64,000 nucleotides of DNA from Physcomitrium patens (GCF_000002425.4 NC_037264.1:10393194-10457193), one strand, 5' to 3'; counted from the stretch's first letter, positions 25,475 to 36,895 are shown. Notes: generated from the letters alone by a model not told the origin. Made by a program: numbers and translations.

Positions 25475-25870
25475 GGCAAGTATAAAACACAACCTTGCAA
25501 GATTGGAGTCAATATATACAATGATGAAAAAAGACAAAGATAAGTTTATGGCTCAATTGAAATTATACGGCCTTTGATCCAACAATATCTTGACTTGTGG
25601 TGCTATTGCATGGAACCTGCTACATATTAAGCTACTTCTTAATTGTCTACTAAGTAGTTTTTTTCAATCCCTAAGTACTCCTCTATCTTACTACATCTCT
25701 TGTTAGTTTGATGGTCTTATAATGGCACCTTATCTCCTCACTTATCACTCTTCTAATACCATGCCATCAAGATTCTTTAAAGGATATCATCCACTATAAG
25801 TATTGGTTCCTCAGATAAATAACACTCTTGTAGTTGGATATAGATATTTTGGATGAGTAACATTTCTATC
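25475..25870 (-). repeat. 5' LTR of the old gypsy element
   Basis: Partner of 18314-18706, at the upstream end in minus sense. No convincing tRNA primer site was found just left of it, in keeping with its age. Confidence 0.75.
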
Positions 25871-25947
25871 AAAAGATTTATAGACAAATGTTAGAGCAAA
25901 AAAAGAAGCCATATTATTATGCTTTATTTGCCATTATAGATTTGATG

Positions 25948-26041
25948 CATAAAATCATAATAATAATAATTATTATTATTATTATTATTATTATAATACA
26001 AGCATTTAAGCTTGTTATTATATATATATATATATATATAT
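25948..26041. repeat. (AAT)n/(ATT)n palindrome and (AT)n run
   Basis: Five AAT units run straight into about nine ATT units (about 25953-25992), a self-complementary triplet tract. A 24-base TA run at about 26017-26041 follows. Confidence 0.9.
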
Positions 26042-26274
26042 TTATATTTTAAATAATTATCTATATATTTTAGAATTCTATTCAAATATACAAGCATAGA
26101 ATTGGAAAACTTTTTTACTCTATAAAATAGCTACAAATCCATTTAGGTGGAGACTATAATTTGTAATTTTTATAGAAACAAATTATTTTTGCTAAACATC
26201 TTACTTTTATATTTTAAATATTTTAAAATATACAAAAAAAATTTAAAAAAAATGTCCATGGACAATCTATATAC

Positions 26275-26467
26275 AAAATAATGCCTTCAAACTTAATTAA
26301 GAAAAAAAAAATATATATATATATATATATATTTTTAGCCATAACATTTAGTTATATTCTAATATGTCAGACTAAATCAGCTCTTTAGTTAGTTGATTAG
26401 TTAGTTAGTTAGTGTTTTTTTTTTTTTTTTTTTTTTTTTTCTTAATTAAGTTTGAAGGCATTATTTT
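26275..26467. repeat. Foldback element with perfect 37-bp arms
   Basis: The left arm 26275-26311 (AAAATAATGCCTTCAAACTT then AATTAAG and ten A) is exactly complementary, inverted, to 26431-26467. About 119 bp lie between, including (AT)n, TTAG repeats and poly-T. Short size, long perfect arms and AT-richness fit a MITE-like or foldback insertion. It ends six bases before the ATG of the cyclophilin gene. No clear target-site duplication was seen. Confidence 0.85.
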
Positions 26468-26472
26468 TAGAA

Positions 26473-27852
26473 ATGGCGCTGTTGAGTGAAGTGATGAGCT
26501 CGGATATGAGACGAGGGGTAACAAGCCGGATGCTCTATCCGTACCCAGAGCAAGAGAAGATATACCCAGTGGTCATATTGGACACAACTGCTGGGGATAT
26601 GACGCTCGAGGTCTGCTCCCTCTTCAACACCGGGTTTTCGACTTTTTTTATCTTATTTTTTTTGTACCACTGTATTTTGAGGTCACCGTGCAGAGTACCG
26701 AAAACAATGAATCTTTGAATGTGGGCTTAGTTCTTTTTCAACGAGTCTCCAAAGACGTGCCACTCCTTTTTGGAGCATTGTCGGAAGGGCTACTACGACC
26801 TATGTCTGTTCAACCGAATTCAGAAGGTGAGCTCTTGTTAATACCATGGAAGTGTTCCATGCATCGAAACAACTGCCAGTTTCCATGGATGGAGTGGATT
26901 CTGCACATCAATGTGCAACGAGAACCCAGCGCATTAGTTTTCGGTCGCAGTGTTGTGAAGGGATGATGAATATCTTCGTGTGCTGATGCGGTTTTTTTTG
27001 GTGTGACGAAGGGTTTGTGGGTGCAATGCGGTGATCCAACGTCAACAGGGCGAGGAGGTGAGTCAATCTATGGGTACGGCTCAGGAGAGCTTCTACATAA
27101 GGTTGATGCCTATGAGACAATACTCATGTCACGAATACTCGGAACATTGTGGTCTCTCTCCTCTGGGTGGTAGACTTCTAATAGAGCAATATCACTGTGC
27201 GTCGGGAATGTCAGTGCAGACCAACTTTTGAGGACGAACTTTCTCATTTGAAGCACAATAAGGCTGGCGTGGTATCTATGTGCAACAAACGAAAGCCCGA
27301 TACCAATGGCAGCCAATTTTACATCACTCTTGGTCCTTGCCCTTGGCTCGATGGTATTAGATTCTTTACTTTCTCAGAGATGCCCCATAACAGATGTGCA
27401 GCTTGCGATGAAGGACCGCAATTTTAATCTCTCACCTGACAACACCGTTTTAGGGCTCCACACCATCTTTGCCCAAGTAGTCAAGGGATTAGACGTTCTG
27501 AGGCGCATGAACGTCCTGGTCGTAAACAAATACGATCGGTGAGGCCGCTGAAAATTGACGCGCTCATTTTGAGTTATCATGGCTCTTATTTCAGTTGTTT
27601 CGGAAGGTTGCGAGAGCTTGTTTAGTGCAATTACGCAAGTATCAGTACAAATGACAGTAATAGAAAACTTGGTATTTGTTGTGTGCTAGACCTAACAAGC
27701 TCACCAAACTCATACGAACGCTGGTGGTGGAAAGACCGCGGCACTACGAGTGGCGCCCATATGCTGTAAGACATCACCTTCCCAATCTTTCACAGGTTGG
27801 CAGTTTTAGTGTACTTACCATCATAGAGACAATGAAGTACCCCAACTTGTGA
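26473..27852 (+). CDS. Divergent single-domain cyclophilin (peptidyl-prolyl isomerase-like)
   Basis: Six exons: 26473-26610, 26731-26826, 27012-27073, 27220-27353, 27454-27538 and 27690-27852. Together they give 678 nt (225 aa). All introns are GT-AG and all phases agree. The cyclophilin fold is seen from [14 protein letters not shown] (about 33-46) through [77 protein letters not shown] and [14 protein letters not shown]. Compared with human CypA, the active-site Arg55, Gln63, Trp121 and His126 equivalents are kept, while Phe60 is Leu and His54 is Asn. The N-terminal 30 residues and the C-terminal tail after NKYDR match nothing I recognise. A good GT donor at 27766 means the last exon may end earlier. 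It may be an active, fast-evolving gene or a young pseudogene. The start lies against the foldback element. Confidence 0.7.
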
Positions 27853-28854
27853 TGCAAAGTGTAAGGATTTGTTGATGAGGGTCATTTGCATGTGGTTTCT
27901 GTTTCAGAGAATTACACTTATCTAATAGCTACTGAGACTTGTAGGAAAGCTATGGATGTTTCAATTTGAAAGGATCACATCTTGCGGGGAAAGTGGAACC
28001 GGGTATTTCGGTTCGAAAAGTAAGTGATGACCTTTAAGCGGGAATGTTCTCTCTTGTTCCTCATGGTTTTTTTTTTGCGTCTTCACTTCAGTGCATGTGA
28101 TTCTTCCCTCACATTTATCGCATAATAATGAAACCGGGCTGTAAACTTTAAGAGTAGAAGATCTGCACGAAATCCTACAAGAATTGATATAGTACAAGAA
28201 AATACAAGTTAAACAGAGACTGTAATGGAATAGGAACGGCAGTAGTGGACAGGTTTGCTAACCATGCATTTGGACTGTCCTATGTGTGATGATTAGAAAA
28301 AACTGGAACGAGGCAGCTTCAAAGTTGTAAAACGAGTTTCTGCAGCTTTTGTCAAACCAACCCACCAAGGCGGCTGGGAAGTTTACAGGAAGCGTGCATT
28401 CTAGAGATCAACCAGATTTTGGTCATGTATATCTACATGAAACGGACTCATTATTCGCCATTTAATCTCTTCGTTAAGCTGTCACTATATGCATCTACAT
28501 CCGATTTCACAGGCATCAAAAGGATCACTCAAGCGGTTACTCGAAAAAATGTTCAACATTAGTATACAAGGTACAAGATCAATACAATCCTCATGCAGAA
28601 GGATTTGATGGGGTTTAATGCATATCAGGAAGCACCCACAGAATGCTACTATCAACACAATCGAACCGCCAAAAAACTCCTATCAGTTTCTACAGCGTTG
28701 AGCGCTTCGACAAAAAAAAAATATGGTCGTTTGTTCTAGAATGAGGATTATAAAATGAATTATTCATCGTCAAAAGAATTGGCTAATGTACATCTCTACT
28801 CAGGCAGAGCCGAGTTATTGATTCTCAATAATTTAGAAGCGTGTCATCCGTTGC
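27853..28854. other. Convergent 3' region between cyclophilin and GDPD genes
   Basis: Probably holds the 3' UTRs of both genes. Small open frames here show no domain. No repeat or RNA gene was recognised. Confidence 0.6.
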
Positions 28855-30550
28855 TCACACAACGACAACACTCCTGGCCATTGCAGCATTCGAGGATGAA
28901 GCAGGCTCCTCCAATTGCCGCGCAACGCGCACAATCTCTAGAACATGATCGACGATAACTCCATCAATGCCCCACTCTCGCTGCTTGATTACCGCTTCCC
29001 CAACGTTACTGCGAAAAGGAGTAATTGAAAATTTTCGTATTAGTTCTCCATTCTCATGAGACCAAACATACCATTCGTGTAATTGATATTGATGCTTAAC
29101 ATTATTCAGAGTGATGGTTTTCAATCGTTAATTGAGCGAGAAGATAGGGAGAAGCTCACTTCAGTTCGCCGTAGGTGAAGAAGAACAATCCTGATGCTTT
29201 CACAAGCGCGACCAACGCCGGCTGGTGCAATACAGCCTTCACTTCACTCACAATTCCTTGCAAGTTCCCCTCGCGGCACACTTCAATGGCTGCTTGAATT
29301 GAGTTGCGCCTAGGATCGTTATACACATGACTGCCACCATCAGTGAGGAAGAATACTGGGTAGAGCGGCATCTTTTTCCGGATCATCTGAGCAGCGTCGG
29401 GGTGAAAGGTGGAGAAGTATATCATTCTCCCATTAGCGTGCTGGCGCACATCGGCCAAGACGGCGTCGATCACTCGAAGAAGCTCCGCTTCGGAAGTCAG
29501 ACCACTGTCATCAAACTTCATCTCAATATTGAATCCGACTGTGGGGTTCACTTGGGCGAACGCATCCTCGAGAGTGCACATTTGGTCTTCTACGTCGGCC
29601 GTCCAGAGAGTAGTTGAGCCGTCGGAAGCTTTGCGGTAGAGAGGTTTGCCCATGGTGGAACCCTTTTGGGGTCCCATGGCGCGGAATTCTGCAACCGAAA
29701 TGTCGCCGATGTGTCTGGGAGGCTTGCTGTCGGCGATGATCTCATCATCGTGGAAGATGATTGGGACACCATCTTTGGTCACCTGGACGTCGAACTCGAC
29801 GAACTGGGCACCGTTTCGGGCGGCCAAATTGAACGACATGATGGTGTTCTCTCTAATTGAGAGACGAGCTTCGGGAATGGCACCGTGAGGCAAAGTTTTG
29901 TTCTTGCCGCAACCGCGGTGCCCGACTATCACCAGAGACGAGCTGGTCTCATCTAATTTTTCATCGAAGATGACGGATGCAATGGCCTCAGGGATCCCAT
30001 TAAAGCCAATGTCCAGTGCCAAGTCCTGGTTTCTACAGGCCTGGGCAGGCAATGAGGCCTCCGTCACTGCAACAAGAAAAGTTTGTGCATGTCAGCTAAT
30101 TAAGTTTAGCTAGGCCCGCAGGGCGTAAATTTCCACTGAGCTGTATCTATCCAACGACGGCAACGCAAGGACAAAACACAGTACGCGCCAATTCCACCGT
30201 CTCTTCGATACACACAGGCAACATCACCGTGGCAAGAACGAGCGAAAAATCAAGAGTCCCGAAGAGCCAGAAAAATGAAACTCACAAGCCTCGCCAACGA
30301 TCTCCACCATCGAGTGCGCGGGACGACTCGACCTGCTTCCAAAGCTGAAGCTCCTCCCCTCATTGCCCCAGTCACTCTTCCCCTTCCCAACAAGCTCCCC
30401 AGAAGCGTGCAGACTCGAAACAGACGCCAGCCCACCAACACGCAACTCCACAAAGCTCACACTCCGCTGTAACCGCGTCGTCACGGCCCCAATGTCAATA
30501 ACAGCAGTGCACGACGGCAAGGAAATGCCGTGAACAGCCTCTCCCTGCAT
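28855..30550 (-). CDS. Glycerophosphodiester phosphodiesterase, plant GDPD1-like
   Basis: Three exons on the minus strand: 30550-30286, 30066-29160 and 29008-28855. Together they give 1326 nt (441 aa), with GT-AG introns of phase 1 and 2 that fit exactly. GDPD enzymes hydrolyse glycerophosphodiesters such as glycerophosphocholine to glycerol-3-phosphate and an alcohol. Catalytic motifs are present: HRG (138-140) with GxGxN, E161 in REN, E179 and D181 in VEFDVQVTKDG, H194 in IIFHDD, E270 and K272 in GFNIEMK, then FHPDA, YPVFFLT, GIVSEVK and FFFTYGELNN. The final exon supplies GIDGVIVDHVLEI, the conserved barrel end, so the protein is full length. The first 88 residues are basic and Ser/Arg-rich and could be a plastid transit peptide, as in plastidial plant GDPD1; this is inferred. 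The start is the first ATG of the only upstream exon in phase. Confidence 0.93.
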
Positions 30551-31210
30551 TGGTCCTCTTGAACCCCCACTCCCACCAATTCAACCACACTAAACTCTCA
30601 CCCAGCAATCACCACAACCAGGTATCGTCGACGATCTTCACCCAGCTGCGCTCTACTCTTCAAAGCAAGACTAGCTACCACCTGGGCAACGCAATGCAAT
30701 GCAATGCAACGACACGTCCACTCACGAACTCACGAACTAACGAACTGAGACGCTAAAAACGAGAAGTGGGAGGAATGGAAGTGGGGAAGTGCGAGGAGGA
30801 ATTTGTAGGCAGGAATGCAACCACCAGTGTAGCAGAGCAAAGATTTTCAAGCGGGGCGACGCAACGTTATTACGGTGTGATCCCGAGTAGGATACCCAGG
30901 AATCTACTGTAACTAACTAACTTGGGCACACCTTCCTGTGCGCGGGGCATATGCTTCCGCGTCCCATTGCGTATTCCATTCCATTGCCCGCGGTGGCAGT
31001 TGACTTCTACCACTGTAGCGCAACCCCCGCTGCTTCTCAGGCGGTCGCCGGCTCGCAAGCGTCCAGCTCGTACCCGCGGCGTCGCACATGACATTGGTCG
31101 CCTTCTCATCCATGAGCCTTCATCCGCTCGTCTTTTGTTCATCTTCTCCAAATCTCATCCTTCATTTCGGGGCTCTGGCGACCCTGCTGTTCTGCGAAAC
31201 TTTTTCTTTA
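30551..31210 (-). promoter_or_regulatory. Promoter/5' UTR region of the GDPD gene
   Basis: GC-richer DNA upstream of the ATG, with repeated ACGAACT and AATGC units near 30690-30745. Open frames on both strands at 30870-31224 look like composition effects. The transition to AT-rich DNA at about 31330 marks the end of the gene island. Confidence 0.45.
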
Positions 31211-32789
31211 AAGACTTCGATTGATGGGTGCTGACTGTACTCCCCTCTTTTCGTCCAAGTGGCTGCTGACGTGTACGCCCTATGGTGCATCCCCACTGGA
31301 ATATTCTTTGATTTTGGTCCCTTTTCTACGAATATGAGATTTTACAGCTGCCCTGAGTTTGATTTTATCTGATTTACTACATTAAAGTACACCAAACTAC
31401 TTATTTCCTTATTCATAATAGGCAGAGATAAAAATAAAATAAACCAACGCTTCTATTAGGTTTTCATTCTAAATAAAAGTGTTATAATTCTATGTCATCG
31501 ATGGTTTTGATAGCCTGTGCCTTGTACTGAATCAATGTAAATCTGTCATGTGTATAATGCTTGACTTTAATTAATTTGATGGTTCAGTGCATACAAAATC
31601 ATATTGATATTACTACAGGAAACCTTTACTATTCAATTACGAATTACACGTTTGTGTTGTACTTAAAGTTTGTGCTTTTAAAAAAAATGTATTTTAGTTG
31701 TTAAAAATTTGATTTCGGACTGAAAAAGAAAAACATACAATTTGGATACAGAAATTTAATGTTCTTATTCTTTGTATGCACAAACTTGAAAGATGGAAAG
31801 CACAACTTGACATTTCATGTCACAAATCAACAACTGTGGACTTAAAATAATTCAAAAGCAAAAGACCTGTATGTTGTACCTATATGTCTCATTCACTTGT
31901 AATACAGGATAAGTAGGACATTTTGTGCCCTATATTACTTAATATAAGACAGGTTTGTCAATATTCTTCACTAGTAGGGTGTATCCATAACCATTGTATC
32001 ATCTCCTTTTCTTTTTATATATGTTTTTTTTGAATAAATATATATTGGTTATACTTTATCAGAATACCTATTAGATATTATTTGGTAAAATATTCAATTT
32101 TACCAAATTGAATATTTGAGTTTGATGTAAGTTCCTAAATTCACCTGATGACATTATAGTAATGCTAGGTTTTAGGGTTTAAGGTTGGAAAAACAAAAAA
32201 ATAATCTTTTAAATCTTATGAGATTTGAATAAGATTCTAGAAAATTTTATAAGAATACTAAATTTAATGCATTTACATCAGAGTAATTAATTCTTAATTA
32301 ATTTTTAATAATATCATTAGATTATATTCTATATTGTTTAATTTATTTTACAAAGTGCATAAATTGGCACATTTATAGCTCTTGATTTTCTTCCAAATGC
32401 ACTTTTATTCATGTTGAAGCTTTAAAAATTGGATTACAAAATCTTGCAGTTCCGAAAGTTAGTTATAAATTGAACGAAAAAATTTTAAAAATCAAAAAAA
32501 GAAGTTTTTAGAAGCATAAATTGATTCATTTTTCGAAAATCATTTCAATGGTTAGAAAATATAAATAAATAAATAAACATTGAGACGTATTTATACTAAC
32601 AAGTTTACAGGGAACTTGGAGTATTACTTTAGATTCTTACTGATTTAACTTACTTAGCCATTTATTATTAAGTAAAATGAATTTTACATAAATAAATTAA
32701 ATAGTGTAATATATTTATAATTACGTATTTTTTACTTCACTAAATTTTTTATTTAAAAATATTATGATTAAATTAAGAGAACTCTTTTG
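31211..32789. other. AT-rich intergenic DNA, nothing recognised
   Basis: No open frame with a known product, no repeat family and no RNA gene were seen. Confidence 0.7.
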
Positions 32790-33201
32790 TAGACATCCCC
32801 CTTTTTTTGTTTAGACATCCTCCATGCCACACCAATAATACACTATTGGTACAAGTTTTTCAACAATCTATACACTAATGAGGTTGAAAGGTATTAAAAC
32901 AACAACCCACAACATAAAAACATCAACAATACAAAAGCTAAAAAATAAAGGAAGATATCCATGTAGCAGTTTTGCAAGGAAGACACCTCCTTTTTACTAT
33001 TTGTTTTGTTTTCTTTGATCAGCTTCTCTATTGCTAATGTTCATGTGTTGTGGGTTGTTGTTGTTTTTTTTTTTTTTTTTTTTTTGTTGTTTTTATATGT
33101 TTCAACCTCAACATTGTCCAGCTTGTTAAAAAAACTTGTAACAATGGTGTATTGTTGGTGTGGCACGGGGAATGTCTATGTAGTAAAAAAGGGATGTATA
33201 C
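32790..33201. mobile_element. Large foldback (MITE-like) element
   Basis: The left arm begins GTAGACATCCCCC at 32790 and the right arm ends with its inverted counterpart GGGATGTATAC at 33191-33201. Matching inverted blocks continue inward: TGCCACACCAA, AATACACTATTG, ACAAGTTTTT, GAGGTTGAAA and CAACCCACAAC, then weaker pairing to about 32960 and 33010. Each arm is about 170 bases with only scattered mismatches, and the right arm carries an expanded poly-T. No transposase frame is present, so it would be non-autonomous. An alternative is a hairpin RNA locus. Confidence 0.75.
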
Positions 33202-34248
33202 TTAATGATTATCTAAATTCAATATCTATAAACACAATAAAATTGTTAAAAAAACTAATAAATTGACATTTAATGTTACATACAAATTAACTTTTAAAAT
33301 AGAATTATTATGATCTTGAAATTAAACAAATTTATGTGTATATATTTCAAGGAATTATTATTATTAGTTTAAAAATATATTATTAACCTTGCAAATATAC
33401 TACAAAAAAGAAATATGTATAAATTATTTGAAATTTGAAAAGTTATCTATATGCTGTCATATTTGGAGTTGGATACTTTATTCTATTGAAATGTAAAAGT
33501 GACTCTAATTTTATAACAAGTAGTAACAAGGAACATTCTACATAAAAGCTTGTATAAATTATTGAAATGTATTTGAGACAACAAAAGAAAAAATCAATCT
33601 TAGATAATGACACTTTCATTTATTTTGATTTTTTTTTTGTAGTGCACTAAAAATGAGAAGTAAACATCTTTGACACATTTGGACAACATACTTGTGAAAC
33701 CTTAGTTAATGAATCATCAATTCTGGTCCACCTTAACATGCTTGAAGTGTAGAATTTTAGGATTTTGTCTTCTTGCATAATTTCAAACATTTACGAAAAT
33801 GAGAATCATAGTTTCTTAATTGGGTATTTTTATTGTAACTATACTTCTTGAGAATGTACCTATATGAGTGTGTGTGTGTGTATATATATAATCACCTTTG
33901 ATTACTTATTCATTTATTATGAGCATATTCAGAATTATATTTGGTGAAAGATAAATACAGGTCATTGATGTGGTATAATTCCAACCTCACATAAGTTATT
34001 ACACCAAATAAAGAGGCATCTCAGACTGACCACCTTCACAGAATGAAAAGAAATGATTCAAACACTGAAAAATACAATTACAAAATAATCAATTGATCAA
34101 CCTAGTTCATAGTTTCAGACTTGAGTTTGAAAAAGAATGAATGATATAATTAGGTCGTAATTTTTTACAATTTAAAATTGATTATAGAAACCAACACGAC
34201 TGATACAAAGGTAGAAAAAATAGAGAAATATTTATTAAAAAGTTTTCT
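33202..34248. other. AT-rich intergenic DNA, nothing recognised
   Basis: Only simple-sequence tracts, for example (TG)n(TA)n at about 33867-33889. No gene-like reading. Confidence 0.7.
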
Positions 34249-34841
34249 TCACCTCAATAGCACACACATTAAAAAAAAAAGGGTAATAAAAGGAACGCCG
34301 TAACACTCAACCATTCCAGCTTTATCCAAAAGGGAATGGTTCTTACTTAGCACGGACAGCCTTGTTCCAATCCACATCCTACGTGGCATTTCCAGGACTA
34401 ATCTCCACCTCAGCAGTGTCGGACCCTGCCAGCTCAGTTTGAGCAGCCTCTCCGTAATACAACATACGACATTCATCCAACTGAGACGTCATCCCAGGTT
34501 ACATCCATCCGCAAACAGTGGGATCCATCTGTTTCAGGGCAATTTGGGTTGAATAGATGAACGCATTCCATCCCTTGTAAGTTTCTGTCTATGCACACTT
34601 TAAAGTAGAAAGCGACTCCAATAAAAACAAGTTTGGCGTAATTAGACTGGGTAGCAATTGAGGGAACGAGTGGGAACTGGGGAAGGGAACCGGGAAGCGG
34701 GAACTCTGGGATCCTGGGGAGCAGGGGTGGGTCAATTGGGGGGTTCAAGCCTATCACATGTTCCCATACAGAGTGGAACGGTAGGTTCGCCACGTCCACC
34801 CGCTTATCCACCCAAATCTGGGGACCGTTCCCGCGTTCCAA
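34249..34841 (-). pseudogene. Gene-derived fragment of unknown origin
   Basis: A GC-richer island in AT-rich DNA. Minus-strand readings at 34473-34841 pass from a proline-rich stretch (PLLPRIPEFPLPGSLPQFPL) into ETDGSHCLRMDVTWDDVSVG. In the next frames, 34330-34460 give AAQTELAGSDTAEVEISPGN before a stop. It reads like the end of a real protein, broken by stops, but I do not recognise the family. The proline-rich part is encoded by the C-rich repeat at 34650-34745. Confidence 0.4.
34650..34745 (-). repeat. C-rich GTTCCC repeat, divergent third copy
   Basis: On the minus strand it reads TTGACCCACCCCTGCTCCCC and then several GTTCCC/TTCCCGG units. This follows the order of the repeats at 35812-35925 and 39744-39845 (TTGACCCA head, then GTTCCC-rich body). 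More diverged and inverted relative to them. Confidence 0.5.
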
Positions 34842-34941
34842 TCATAACAGCCTCTCGAGAACCGAATCCCGGTCTAACTTCCCCATATTATTTGGACGTG
34901 CCGGTTTTAGAAATAAGTTTGTCCCCACGTGTTTCTTAGGG

Positions 34942-35811
34942 TTTGTATGTCTATTGCATATTTTAGTTGAACTAAATCTTTTTAATATGTATGTGGGTGT
35001 TGCTAATGCCATGACAGTTTTTTGCTACTGCTACTACAATTTGCCCTCCATCACATGTCACTACAGTTTTTGCAACTCTCACCATAATCTATCACCCATT
35101 TAATTCATTTTTTCAGTAGTTCCAATATATATTTATTCACCATAATATATGAAAAACAATTATATATTTTTTAAAATAACAAGAATAAATTTTGGTGGAG
35201 TAAGTGAAGATTGTGGTGATATGAGGGACACTATAATTGCTTAAATATGTGTTCCGAGAATAAAGCTTAAATATGTGAATATATTAAGCTGTTATTTGAC
35301 TGAGGAAAGTTCAATAGAGTTACAAGTATAAAGAAGCAAATTTAAATTTGGGATTTTCGTTTTACATATGTATGTAATGTAAAAAGTAAACATATTCTTG
35401 CTGTGAATGCATTTACAAGTAGCCTACTAATAAGATGTACTTGACTCTTTTGACTTGGAAATACTTATTTTGTTAGACTTTGTGACAACTTTCATATGTC
35501 ATAACAACTGTAAAATAATACTTGTGTCATGTTTAAATTATTAACTAAGACATGGTATCAACCATCCATATGTTAGTCAAACATGTAGTGTCCAATAGAA
35601 ATTGCATATCTATGCTTGTGTGTGTGAAAAATATATATGTATTTATTTTATGTTCATAATTTTATCAACAACAAGATTGTTGAAGTTTTGAAATCCCCAA
35701 AAAATATAATGTAAACAATAAAACCCTAAGAAAATGATTGGTTAGTACTTTTTAAAAACTAATTTATTTTCAATTGGAAACTTCCAATTCTAACTTGTGT
35801 ATATATATATA
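34942..35811. other. AT-rich DNA without recognisable features
   Basis: No open frame, RNA gene or known repeat seen; ends in an AT microsatellite at about 35800-35810 directly before the C-rich repeat. Confidence 0.65.
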
Positions 35812-35925
35812 GGGAAATGTTAAAATGACCCAGGTTCTCGTTAAATTGACCCACTTGTCTGCACCATCATTACATTCTTCGTTCCCCGTTCTCCCCGTTC
35901 CCAGCCCCCATCCCCGTTCCCGTTC
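35812..35925 (+). repeat. C-rich GTTCCC repeat, copy 1
   Basis: Starts TAGGGAAATGTTAAAATGAC, has a second TTAAATTGACCCAC, then GTCTGCACCATCATTACATT and a body of GTTCCCCGTT/CCAGCCCCCA units. Copy 2 (39744-39845) has the same order but lacks about 18 bases of the duplicated TTAAAxTGACCC segment. Both copies start next to an AT tract. Confidence 0.85.
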
Positions 35926-35938
35926 GATTTGATTAAAA

Positions 35939-36133
35939 CTGGATGAGCTTCAGATGCTCAAACTATCCTCCAACAACCTCACTGGAAGTATTGATGCCGG
36001 ATTCGCAAGGCTACCTGTGTTGCGCAAACCGAACGTGAGCAACCACCAGCTAAATGGAGTGAATACTCCACTGTTCATAAACAACAACAGCCTCGTGCTC
36101 CTACATCTCTCCAACACGTTTCTTTTAAAATAA
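35939..36133 (+). pseudogene. Leucine-rich-repeat (receptor-kinase type) gene fragment
   Basis: An open stretch of 64 codons reads LDELQMLKLSSNNLTGSIDA, then VLRKPNVSNHQLNGVNTPLF and NNNSLVLLHLSN before a stop. This matches the plant extracellular LRR consensus LxxLxLSSNNLTGSIPxxxxxLxxLxxLNVSNNQLNGxxP. No other LRRs, signal peptide, transmembrane helix or kinase domain are nearby. It begins 14 bases after the C-rich repeat, suggesting a captured fragment. Confidence 0.8.
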
Positions 36134-36895
36134 CACACAGGAACAGTGCACGATTCAAATGGTAAGTTCATTTAAATTATTGATGATTAAGCAGTAAATA
36201 GTTCACACATCCGTGTTCTCATTGTTAAGTAATATCTCGCCAACCCACTAATTTGTATCTAAATGAGTTTAACGAATCAATTTCTTTGTAATAACTTAAA
36301 TTAAACCAATCAAATTGGATGTTTAGAGATGCATGTTCCTCCACCTCACTGAAAAGCACCCATCTCACTGCAAGATTTTTATCAGGTCACACTTTGCCAA
36401 ATGACTTGTTGACCTGCTCCATTTATGCAGTTTTTAATTGCGGAGAAAACGTGTCAAAATAATGTTTTGATGGAGAGGATAGGTCTGGACATGCTGGTGA
36501 CAACCCAGTATCGAGATGTTTCATCACCTACATAGCAATAACATCGTAAAGACGAAATGCAGCGACACTGTAGCTGTCAGTATAAGCTTGTCCACTTCTG
36601 ATCTACCTCAAGAAATGACGAACCTACTCCTAACCGTCTTCATTCCATTCGTAGGTTGAAGAAGGATCAAACTGTAGAGAAGACGGTCATCTATACAGTA
36701 CGGGAGTGCATAACGCAGAACTAATTGTAATGTCGCAGCAACTTGATAGCATATGACTAAAAGGTTACCTTTGACCAATGCAGCACAATTGTGAGCATAT
36801 AGAAGTTCTCAAGGTATACGTTCTGCTGACGATTTCTTTGACTGTGAAGCATTCATCTTCAAATCCACTGTCAAGCATTGATTCCCTAATCACTA
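36134..36895. other. 3' flank of the J-domain gene
   Basis: Probably includes the 3' UTR of the minus-strand J-domain gene on its right side. No other coding signal. Confidence 0.5.

Larger units (their letters stand above)
18314..25870 (-). mobile_element. Old, heavily decayed Ty3/gypsy element with diverged LTR pair
   Basis: Direct repeats 18314-18706 and 25475-25870 bound the region and act as LTRs. Between them, on the minus strand, are gag-like matter (about 24840-25440), an RT fragment (about 23550-24020) and integrase C-terminal matter (21166-21770), in the order expected of a minus-strand Ty3/gypsy. About 2.4 kb lies between integrase and the 3' LTR, more than a normal 3' UTR. A foreign solo LTR sits at 21809-22256. 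Every frame is riddled with stops. Many changes are C-to-T or G-to-A, fitting decay of methylated DNA. Confidence 0.8.

Noticed and set aside
29327-29888. Several plus-strand open frames opposite the GDPD exon
   Set aside because: Shadows of the GC-richer coding exon; no homology and no splice context.
30870-31224. Arg-rich frames on both strands upstream of GDPD
   Set aside because: Composition effect in a GC-rich promoter region; no recognisable domain.
33006-33266. 86-codon plus-strand frame with poly-Phe
   Set aside because: Lies within the right arm of the foldback element and its poly-T run.
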